64,000 bases of DNA, taken from assembly GCA_004356105.1 (NCBI GenBank), contig SMYC01000069.1, forward strand, positions 24,420-88,419, given 5' to 3'. This DNA is from Acidobacteriota bacterium (GTDB lineage: Bacteria > Acidobacteriota > Vicinamibacteria > Marinacidobacterales > SMYC01). Shown here in pieces: positions 52,904 to 60,756 of the stretch (position 1 is the stretch's first letter; every line of letters starts with the position of its first letter). The notes under the pieces were generated by a model. It did no database searches. It was not told the DNA's origin and worked only from the letters and a program-made list of their open reading frames with translations. A program made the translations under genes and the position numbers.

Positions 52904-53890
52904 ATGTCGAGTGCTGAAATTCGCCGTCGTGTGAGCCTTCTGAGGCAGCTCCTTCGCTCCGGCGCTCTTGATAAGGCGGCGGGAGAAGCGGAGGACGCGA
53001 TGGCGCTATATCCGGATAGCGTCGAGCTCCTCGCCGTGTACGCCGATATTCACCGGCGCGCGGAAAAGCTCGACGAGGCGAAAGCGCTGCTCGAGCGGGC
53101 GCGCGCCATCGAGCCCATGCACCCCGCCGTCCTCGCTTCTTCCGCGGACCTCGCCTACGACCGCGGGCGGTACGAAGATGCGGCCGCCCTCTACTTGGAG
53201 CTCGTGGACCGGCGCCCGAGCAGCTATCACTACTCGCGTCTCGTGGCGGCCAAAAATCGGATCGGCGCGCACGAGGAAGCGGCTGCGATTGCGCGGCGTG
53301 CGCTCGAGCGTTTTCCCGGCGACCCGTGGAACCTCCGCGGCCTCGCCACCGCTGAGAGCAAGCTCGGACGACGGGAAGAAGCCGTTGCCGTCTACGAGGA
53401 GCTTCTGTCAGTCGAGCCCAATGACCGCTTCGCTTACAAAGAGCTCATGCGCCTCAAGACCGAGGAGAGCTCTCCCGAAGAAGCGGCGTCCGCTCTCAAA
53501 GGGCTCATGCGGAGCGGTGGTCGCAGCCGAAACCCCCACCTCAAGACCTTGGCCGCTGACCGGCTCCGCAAGGCAGGGAAGCTCGAAGACGCGGTCTCCG
53601 AGTACGAAGACGCTCTCGCTCTCGAGCCCGGAAGTCCCTATATCCTGGCCCAGCTCGGCTTCACCCAAAAGAAACTCGGTCGCGACCAAGACGCGCTCGA
53701 AAGCCTCTCCAAAGCCTTCCTGGCAAAGCCTTCCGACCCCTACGTTCGCAAGAGCCTCGAGTCTCTCTTGAAAAAGCGCTTCGAGCTCGCGCGTTTCGTC
53801 GAGCTCATCGACGAAGCGCTGACGCTGCATCCCTCGGTGAAGGCCCTCCATGGCATTCGCAAGCGCGTCGCCCGCCTCGCTGGCCTGTAA
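52904..53890 (+). CDS. TPR-repeat protein
   Basis: A 328-residue protein consisting of about eight tetratricopeptide repeats (for example AKALLERARAIEPMHPAVLA, EEAVAVYEELLSVEPNDRF, DAVSEYEDALALEPGSPYI). No signal peptide or membrane segment, so it is cytoplasmic and probably mediates protein contacts. It lies 15 bp before the ATPase-PglZ fusion gene on the same strand, and the two are likely one operon; the TPR protein may be a partner of the fusion. Confidence 0.85.
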   Translation: MSSAEIRRRVSLLRQLLRSGALDKAAGEAEDAMALYPDSVELLAVYADIHRRAEKLDEAKALLERARAIEPMHPAVLASSADLAYDRGRYEDAAALYLELVDRRPSSYHYSRLVAAKNRIGAHEEAAAIARRALERFPGDPWNLRGLATAESKLGRREEAVAVYEELLSVEPNDRFAYKELMRLKTEESSPEEAASALKGLMRSGGRSRNPHLKTLAADRLRKAGKLEDAVSEYEDALALEPGSPYILAQLGFTQKKLGRDQDALESLSKAFLAKPSDPYVRKSLESLLKKRFELARFVELIDEALTLHPSVKALHGIRKRVARLAGL

Positions 53891-53905
53891 GGTACACTTC
53901 TCGCG

Positions 53906-56900
53906 ATGGCCATGGTCCGTATCGGCGAGCTCGTGGAGCTTCCACGTGTCCGCACCGTCATCCAACTCGCCGACGTCTCGGACGAGACGTTAGCCCGCGG
54001 GATCCTCGAGGACTTCGTCCTCACGGCTGATTGCGACTTCGCCTTGAGCGCGCTGCTCGACGCGATGACGCATGACGAAGGCCAGGGTTTTTTCCTTCAA
54101 GGAAACTTCGGATCGGGTAAATCCCATCTTCTCGCGCTCGTGGAGCTCCTGTTCCGACCTGACATTGACCTCAACCTTAATAAAGATAGCGGTTGGGGAA
54201 CGCTCATCCGGCAAAACCGGCGCTATGAGACGCTGCGAAAAAAGCTCTCGCCCCACGCTGGAGCAAGCGTGGTCGGCGCGGTTTCTCTCGTCGCCCACGC
54301 GGGCTCGGAAAGACTCGAAGACATCTGCATCGCGGCGCTCGAAAAGACGTTCGAAGGGCCGCTCGGTTTCGCGCCGAGCTTCACTGCGGAGACCGCGGCG
54401 GTGGGAGAAATCCGGGCCGCTCTCGAGTCGCGACATCGGGAGGCGCTCGAGAGCTTCCAGAGCCGGCGCTCTGTAACCGCCGAGCGCTTGTTCGACCCCG
54501 CCCGGCCCGATCTGCTCGACGATCTTGTGCGCGAGCTCGACCTTCCGTTCCGCGTCCGTCGTCAGCGAGCCGCGTTCTTCGATGCTCTCGAGGCACAGCT
54601 CGGAAAAGACAGCGCGCCGAAACGCGCTCTCCTCATCGTCGACGAGCTCTCGGAATTTCTGCGCTCGAAGCCCGATGCCCGCGCGTTCAACGAGGACATT
54701 CGCTTCCTCCAGTTTCTCGGCGAAGCGACCCGCCGCATGCCCTTCTTCATCGTCGCTTCGCTTCAGGACCAGATCGAGACGACGGGCGAGATCGATCAGT
54801 CGACATTCAGCAAGATCAAAGACCGCTTCCCTTCGCGACTCGCGCTGACCGGAAGCCATCTCCGCGAGATTGCAAGCACACGTCTCATCCGGCAAAAGCC
54901 AGGTGCTGAAGCGCAGATCGCAGATCTTTATCGGAAATTCCGCATCGCTTTCGAAGGCTTCGCCGTATCCGAGGCAGACTTCACGGCACTCTATCCGGTC
55001 CACCCGGCGACCGTGGATCTTCTCGACGACTTGCTGCCGCTCTTCAGTCGCCATCGGGGGGCGGTAGACTTTCTCCATTATCAGCTTGCCGGCGATCCTT
55101 CGCGACACATCGTCGGGCTCCTGGACGCCCCAGCCGAGTCTCTTCTCGGACCCGACACCATCCTCGACCATTTCCGGATTCGCATAAAAGAAACACTAGA
55201 GACCAGCCCCTACATCACCGTGGTGCTCGCTTTCTACGAGAAGGAGCTCTCGCGTCTGTTCGCCGAGCCCGAAGATCGAGAGACGGCGCTCCGTCTCGTC
55301 AAGATGCTCATCCTTTTCGCGATCTCTCCCATTCCCCGGCGCCGCACGGTCGCCGAGCTCGCCGAGATGCTGCTGAAGAGCATCACCACGCTCGAATCCG
55401 GAGCCAACTACGACCACGTTCACGATCTCCTCGAAAAGATGCACCTCGAGGGCGCCTATTTGTCCCGCTCCCCGGGCAAAGAACCCCACGAGGATGTGTA
55501 CTCCCTCGACCTTGCCGCCGACGTCCAGCTCATCATCCAGAGACGGATGGAGACTTTATTGAAGGATCCGGGCTTCACCGTCTCTCGAGCCGTGGGGAGA
55601 CTTCTCCCGTACTTCAATAGTCCCGACCTTCCGCTCGCGTCGCTGGCTAAATCGCCGATCACGGAGAGGCGCGTCCCCTGGCAAAAGACCTACCGCGAGG
55701 GAAACCTTCTGTTTTGTCGCGATGCAGACGACCCCGTGATTTCGGATGCGCATCTCGACGAGCTGGTGGAAAAACTCTGGACCACGGAGCTCGACTTCTG
55801 TGTCATCCTCATGGCTCCGGGTGGAGGGATTGAAGAAGCGGCGCTCGACCGGCTCATCGCGCGACTCGAAGAGCGCGCACCCGAGCCCTTTCTTCTCTGG
55901 GTGCCGGCGCCGCTCGAAGAAGGTGACGAGAAGCCCGGCCAACTCATCCGCCGAGCGGCGGCGCGGCTCGCGATCCGCGAGCACTTTCATCAGGAAGGCT
56001 CGGACGTGGCGAAGCGCGTGCTCGCGGCCCTCGAGCCTCTGATCCGGGAAGACCTGGAGCTCAGCGAGAGCGTTGTTCAAAAAACCTATCGAAGCGGGCG
56101 CTTCCTGGCACCGTCGGGGAGCCCTACGTTGACGCCGGCCGAGCTTCCATCGATCGGCTTCGACCGCATCGTGACACGTCTGGCGGAATTTCCTCTCACG
56201 CGACGCTTTCCCAGCCACTCCGACATCGCGCCCTCGCTCGAAGCGTCGGCGACCGACGTGGCCGCACCGATTCTGCGCGAGTTTTTCCGCGCCGGCGAGG
56301 TCGCGAGACAAAACACCTCCGAGATGCTTCGCACGATGCTCGAGTCGAGGCTGCGTGCCCTCGGACTCGTCCGCCGCACCGCGACCGGGTACCGCTTGCA
56401 ACCCGACCCCTCGGAGAGCGCGCTCGTGCGCCGCGTGCTCGAGCGCGTCGGAGAAAAGCACGTTGTTTCGGAAGTGCTGTACCAGGAGCTTCGAAAGGGC
56501 ACGTTTGGTCTCACGCGACCGTCCTTCGATCTCGTCGTGCAGGCATTGTTGTATTCGGGCCAGCTGACGGCCTACGCTTCGGGTCGAAAGCTTTCACTCG
56601 ACGCGCTCGAGACCCGCTCCGTGAGCCGCATCCAGGAGTTGGGTGCGGGCGAGATGCTTTCGCGCGACCTGCAAGCCGTGCTGGCCGGACTTCCTTTCGT
56701 GCCGCCACGGCTCCAACAGGGAGCGTTCGGCTTCGCGCAACAACGTGAGCTTTGGGACTGCGTCGTCAAATGGAAGACGGAGCTCGAGCGCAGCGTTGCC
56801 GATTTGAAGGCGGAGATCGAGCGGTCGCGCAGCTACCGCTCGGTGGCACACCTCGATCTCGACGGGCTGGCCTCGCGCATCGAGCGACTCGAATCGCTGG

Positions 56901-59281
56901 GCAAAGAGGTCAAGGTCTCCTACACGGCAAGAGAAGGACTCGAACGCTTCGCGCGCCGCGCCCGCGAAGAGCCCGACCTCACCCGGGACTTCGAGGCTTT
57001 TCAAGAACTCTCGCGCTTTTTTCGAGAGGACTGGGAGCGCTATCTCTTCGTTCATCGCTACTTGAGTGATGCGGCGATGGCGCTTCCCAGCAAGGACGAA
57101 GAGCACAAGGAGCTCGCCGCAAGCCGACTTCGCCTTCGGGAGCTTGCTTCGCGCCCCGACTTGCCCTTTTCCCCCGAGCTGACGCGGCGGCTCAACGATG
57201 AAATGCAGGCTTTCATATCCACCTACGGCGCTCTGTACGAGAGCGCACATCGCACGCAAAAATCTCGCGAGCGAGTGAAGCGCCTTCTCTCGCTCCGGGA
57301 CGAGAAGAGCTATCGCTTGCTCGGGCGTCTCGCGGCGCTCGAGCTCATCTCGGTCGACGACGATCGGGTGAAGGTGGACCGCCTTTTGGACGAAGCGCTG
57401 GCGAAAACTTGCGACAGGCTCTCCCCAGAGCTTCTGCGCGCGAAGCCCACATGCGACTGCGGCTTCGAGCTCGGAGACGTGCTCGAGCTTCCCGCACCGT
57501 CCGAAGTTCAGGCCGTCATCGATCGCGGCATCGTCCAATACTTGGAAAGACTTCGCGAGCCGACCTATCTCGAGCCGATCGAGAGCGCACTCCACGGGCT
57601 TTCGGAAGTGGGCAAAGGCTCTCTCGTGTCGAAAATCCGCAAGCTCGTGGAGCTCGACCTCGAAGCGCCCGATCTTCTCAATCGCGTCGACAAGCTTGCC
57701 GCGAGGGAGGTCATCGACGCGGTGAACGATGCGCTCACCGGCCACGCGGTTCTCGTCGAGAGAAGCCTCGAGGATCTCGCTGAGCGCATTGCTGAGAGGA
57801 GCTTTACTCGAAAGGCGCTCCTCGACATCGTGGCGCGATGGATCGATGGCGACGCGGCGCTCTCAGCGGAGGACTACGTCAAAGTGGTCTCTCAAGGCAA
57901 GCTCGCGGCCGAGCCAAGCGTGCTCGCGTCTTTCGTCCGCGAGCGTTTCTCGGAGCTTTGGCCTTGGTGGGAGAAGCTTGGTGAGCGCAAAGCTTCCCGG
58001 CTCATGGTGCTGGCGTTTCGCGCCGGAGCAGAGACGCCGGTCGAAGACGTCGAGCCACGGATTGCGGAGCGTCTTCGTGACGCCTTCGAAGCGTTTACCC
58101 GCGAGGCACCCGACGAGGTGCTTTCTGTTGTCGAGCGCGTCGAGAGCGAGCTGACGGATGAAGAGCGGCGCGCGATCCTCTCACAGGATGACGCCGCCGA
58201 CGCGGAGACGCTGACTCGTCTCGCTTATGGGGAAGCGTCGTTTCGCTTCGCGGTCAGGGATCGAGCCAGAAAGCTCATCCGGATGATTCTTGCGGGCTCG
58301 CTGACGAGTGTACCGGCGGGCGCGCGTTCGTCGGATCCGGATGGCGGGGACGTTCAGCGCGAGCAGCTAGGCCTCGAGGCACTCACCCGAGCGCTCGAGT
58401 CGGGCGTGAGCTTGTACGGCGGGATGCGCTATATGGACGGGCTAGAAAAGTCTCCCGATACCCCGGAGGGCTGGGAGACGCTCTACCGTGAGCACATGGC
58501 ACCGATGCCCGCGGCGCTCTGCCATCTGAAAGAATCACTCGACGAGCTCAAGCTCGCGGAGGAGATAGACCTGAAAGGCGCCACGCAAAACGCACGACGC
58601 CTTCTCGAAGCGCGGGCGTCCGACTTCGAGACGTTCTTTCTCGCGCAGGCCCCCGCCGAGGGCCCGAGGACACTCCGCTACCTCTTCGAAGAGCTCGCCG
58701 AAAAATACCGAACAAAGCTCGACCCAGCCAGCGAGAAATTCGTGTTCCTCGACGGCATGCGCTGGGACGTGTGGAGTCATTTACGAGTGACGCTCCTGCC
58801 TCGACTCCGGGCCGTGTACCGCGTCGTCGACGAAATTCCGCTCTGGTCCATCCATCCCACGACGACCCAAGCTCAGCTCGAGGCCGCCGGCATCGGCGTT
58901 CCCCAGCTCGAGCTCGCCGCGGAGTCCCGGCCGAGCTACGGCCGGGAGGCGGAGACTTCGGTACTGCCTGGTTTCCAGCGTCTCTCAGGACCGGGCGGTG
59001 AGCCGATCGAGCGACTGAACCTAGTGGACGACAAGATCCACGAGTCGTCGATGCCCCTATGCGACGTACTCCGCGAGATCGAGCTACACGCGCGAAGAAC
59101 GCTCGGGGCATTGCTCGAAGAGGCGCCGCGCCGAACGCTCGTGTTTCTCTTCTCCGACCACGGCTTTCGCGAAGATCCCCACTGGAGCGAGACCTCCCGA
59201 CATCGAAAGCCGCGCTACCGGCACGGTGGCGCGAGCCCATGGGAGGTCATCACACCGCTCGTGATCTTGTCTCGAAGCTGA
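53906..59281 (+). CDS. BrxC/PglY-like ATPase fused to PglZ-like domain
   Basis: A 1791-residue protein. An N-terminal P-loop ATPase of the DUF6079/BrxC/PglY kind has Walker A QGNFGSGKSHLL (about 65-76), Walker B ALLIVDELSEFL (241-252), a sensor strand FIVASLQD (281-288) and Arg residues in RFPSRLAL. A long alpha-helical middle follows, with a coiled coil (about 950-1010) and a CDCG motif near 1181. The C terminus (about 1600-1790) is PglZ-like: FLDGMRWDVW and LVFLFSDHGF, then RHGGASPWEVITPLVIL. In BREX these functions are separate genes. No brxX/pglX methylase, brxL, brxA or brxB lies nearby. Confidence 0.8.
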   Translation: MAMVRIGELVELPRVRTVIQLADVSDETLARGILEDFVLTADCDFALSALLDAMTHDEGQGFFLQGNFGSGKSHLLALVELLFRPDIDLNLNKDSGWGTLIRQNRRYETLRKKLSPHAGASVVGAVSLVAHAGSERLEDICIAALEKTFEGPLGFAPSFTAETAAVGEIRAALESRHREALESFQSRRSVTAERLFDPARPDLLDDLVRELDLPFRVRRQRAAFFDALEAQLGKDSAPKRALLIVDELSEFLRSKPDARAFNEDIRFLQFLGEATRRMPFFIVASLQDQIETTGEIDQSTFSKIKDRFPSRLALTGSHLREIASTRLIRQKPGAEAQIADLYRKFRIAFEGFAVSEADFTALYPVHPATVDLLDDLLPLFSRHRGAVDFLHYQLAGDPSRHIVGLLDAPAESLLGPDTILDHFRIRIKETLETSPYITVVLAFYEKELSRLFAEPEDRETALRLVKMLILFAISPIPRRRTVAELAEMLLKSITTLESGANYDHVHDLLEKMHLEGAYLSRSPGKEPHEDVYSLDLAADVQLIIQRRMETLLKDPGFTVSRAVGRLLPYFNSPDLPLASLAKSPITERRVPWQKTYREGNLLFCRDADDPVISDAHLDELVEKLWTTELDFCVILMAPGGGIEEAALDRLIARLEERAPEPFLLWVPAPLEEGDEKPGQLIRRAAARLAIREHFHQEGSDVAKRVLAALEPLIREDLELSESVVQKTYRSGRFLAPSGSPTLTPAELPSIGFDRIVTRLAEFPLTRRFPSHSDIAPSLEASATDVAAPILREFFRAGEVARQNTSEMLRTMLESRLRALGLVRRTATGYRLQPDPSESALVRRVLERVGEKHVVSEVLYQELRKGTFGLTRPSFDLVVQALLYSGQLTAYASGRKLSLDALETRSVSRIQELGAGEMLSRDLQAVLAGLPFVPPRLQQGAFGFAQQRELWDCVVKWKTELERSVADLKAEIERSRSYRSVAHLDLDGLASRIERLESLGKEVKVSYTAREGLERFARRAREEPDLTRDFEAFQELSRFFREDWERYLFVHRYLSDAAMALPSKDEEHKELAASRLRLRELASRPDLPFSPELTRRLNDEMQAFISTYGALYESAHRTQKSRERVKRLLSLRDEKSYRLLGRLAALELISVDDDRVKVDRLLDEALAKTCDRLSPELLRAKPTCDCGFELGDVLELPAPSEVQAVIDRGIVQYLERLREPTYLEPIESALHGLSEVGKGSLVSKIRKLVELDLEAPDLLNRVDKLAAREVIDAVNDALTGHAVLVERSLEDLAERIAERSFTRKALLDIVARWIDGDAALSAEDYVKVVSQGKLAAEPSVLASFVRERFSELWPWWEKLGERKASRLMVLAFRAGAETPVEDVEPRIAERLRDAFEAFTREAPDEVLSVVERVESELTDEERRAILSQDDAADAETLTRLAYGEASFRFAVRDRARKLIRMILAGSLTSVPAGARSSDPDGGDVQREQLGLEALTRALESGVSLYGGMRYMDGLEKSPDTPEGWETLYREHMAPMPAALCHLKESLDELKLAEEIDLKGATQNARRLLEARASDFETFFLAQAPAEGPRTLRYLFEELAEKYRTKLDPASEKFVFLDGMRWDVWSHLRVTLLPRLRAVYRVVDEIPLWSIHPTTTQAQLEAAGIGVPQLELAAESRPSYGREAETSVLPGFQRLSGPGGEPIERLNLVDDKIHESSMPLCDVLREIELHARRTLGALLEEAPRRTLVFLFSDHGFREDPHWSETSRHRKPRYRHGGASPWEVITPLVILSRS

Positions 59282-59358
59282 TCGCCCGCGCCAAGCGCAT
59301 CATCGAGCCCACCGCTTGCCGTCTCGGAGTGTTCTCCCTTCACGATGCGACCGGCAGC

Positions 59359-59390
59359 GGAGCTTACTCTGTCCAGAACGAGTAGATGGC
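59359..59390 (+). repeat. 32-bp direct repeat, copy 1
   Basis: A 32-nt block starting GGAGCTTACT and ending CGAGTAGATGGC. A second copy with 3 mismatches lies at 63791-63822 in the same orientation. The two flank the HicB/TolB/kinase segment. Confidence 0.6.
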
Positions 59391-59426
59391 AAGAGTAAGG
59401 TAAAAATAGGATGACGAGGTATAGAA

Positions 59427-59642
59427 ATGAAACAGTTTACGGCGGTGATCGAAAAGTGCTCCGATACGGGCCTTTACGTAGGATACGTCCCAGGTTTCTC
59501 TGGCGCTCACTCACAAGCCGAGTCCCTCGATGAGCTCCACGAAAACCTGAAGGAGGTCGTCGCCATGTTGATGGAGGACGGAGAGCCCAATCTCGAGTCC
59601 GAATTTGTCGGAACGCAGACTCTATCGACGGACAACGAATAG
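59427..59642 (+). CDS. HicB-family antitoxin-like protein, orphan
   Basis: A 71-residue protein with the partial RNase H fold of HicB: FTAVIEKCSDTGLYVGYVPG and the AHSQAESLDELHENLKEVV helix. It lacks the C-terminal DNA-binding domain of longer HicB forms. No HicA toxin lies on either side. GAGG precedes the ATG. It may be a degraded toxin-antitoxin pair or a stand-alone regulator. Confidence 0.82.
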   Translation: MKQFTAVIEKCSDTGLYVGYVPGFSGAHSQAESLDELHENLKEVVAMLMEDGEPNLESEFVGTQTLSTDNE

Positions 59643-59767
59643 TCGATGGGTAAGACCCCGACCCTGAGTGCGGCGTAGCCTCGAGCGGTGGTTTCCGCAT
59701 CGTCAACTTTTGAGCTCGAACGATGCCGGCGAAGAGGACGCTTGAGCGCGGAGAAGCACCGTGACGC

Positions 59768-60051
59768 TTAAGGATCGACTGGAACGAGGGCCTTCAACTC
59801 ATCGAACCAGTTCACAAAGAACGTGAGAGGCGTGCGGTTCGTGTTTTCTCGCCGGAGCATCACGAAGCGTTCGCCGTCCGGGGAGACGTCGTACTCCGCG
59901 CGTGGCCCCAAGGCGAAGGGGCCTCTGAAAAGCTCGCGCGGCTTTCCGGGCGAATCGTGTCGCCGTCGATGCGGTACTCGGCCGCCATCAGCCGGACGTC
60001 TCCATCCGTCTCGGCCTCGACTTGATAGAAGATCTCGCGGCCCGCCGGGTT
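59768..60051 (-). pseudogene. TolB/PD40 propeller C-terminal fragment (partial duplicate)
   Basis: About 95 codons almost match the C-terminal blade of the propeller gene at 60757-62229: NPAGREIFYQVE, TDGDVRLMAAEYRIDGD, PRELFRGPFALGPRAEYDVS and PLTFFVNWFDELKALVP. A single-base shift near 59950 breaks the frame. Only this tail is present, and it directly follows the 3' end of the secreted-protein gene. It is a partial tandem duplicate. Confidence 0.75.
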
Positions 60052-60185
60052 CGGACTCGAAGCGCGCAACGACGAGACCGAAGGCGAAATTGAGGGCCGG
60101 ACGTCTCTCGAGTCGACCGCGGGAACAACACGAGTGCATGTCGGTCGCGGCTGTTGCGACACTCCGGTTCGGCCGCGGCGATCCA

Positions 60186-60680
60186 TCAACGCGTGCCCGA
60201 GACGAAGGCCAATAAGGCCGACCGGATCGCGGAGCGTTGCGAAGACGGTTCGTACTCATCGACATCACAACGATAATCAACATGCTGCAGATTCTTGTAA
60301 TAAAAACGGAACAGGAATATGGTGTTGTCGGGAATGAACCGCGTTCCCTCGAAAGTCCAGTACTGCTTTTCAACCAGGTCTCGAAGGAGCATACGAACCT
60401 CATCGTCTGTCACGGTCCACTCGTCATGCTGCTCTGGTGAGCCAGGCGAATCCCATTCCCGCTTGACGATCTTCCCATCGGCAATGAGATAGCTTCGATG
60501 CGCTACCATGCTGCCGTCCATCAGCTCGATGCGGAGATCCGCCACCGGAGCCTCTCCCTGGCTCAAGGCGATCAACCGCTCTCTCATGAGTAGCTCGTCT
60601 TCAGACAACTCTCTGGCAGCCATCTGTGGCTGGATGAGTCCAACGCCCAACGTCAACAAGACCAACAGTCGCCCGATCAT
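60186..60680 (-). CDS. secreted protein of unknown function
   Basis: A 164-residue protein with a signal peptide (about 1-20, MIGRLLVLLTLGVGLIQPQMA). The mature part is mixed alpha/beta with charged residues (LSEDELLMRERLIALSQG, RFIPDNTIFLFRFYYKNLQ). No family recognised. A strong AAGGAGGT ribosome site lies just before the ATG, so it is a real gene. It probably acts in the periplasm. Confidence 0.7.
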   Translation of the reverse strand: MIGRLLVLLTLGVGLIQPQMAARELSEDELLMRERLIALSQGEAPVADLRIELMDGSMVAHRSYLIADGKIVKREWDSPGSPEQHDEWTVTDDEVRMLLRDLVEKQYWTFEGTRFIPDNTIFLFRFYYKNLQHVDYRCDVDEYEPSSQRSAIRSALLAFVSGTR

Positions 60681-60756
60681 TTACGACCTCCTTCCGATTG
60701 CCCGCTGCCCCGTTTCGTCATGAACGAGCCCTGGGGTCAGAGTCGCCCCATCGGCC

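Noticed and set aside
53906..59281. Complete BREX cluster
   Set aside because: No methylase, BrxL, BrxA/B or helicase gene is found within 10 kb on either side.
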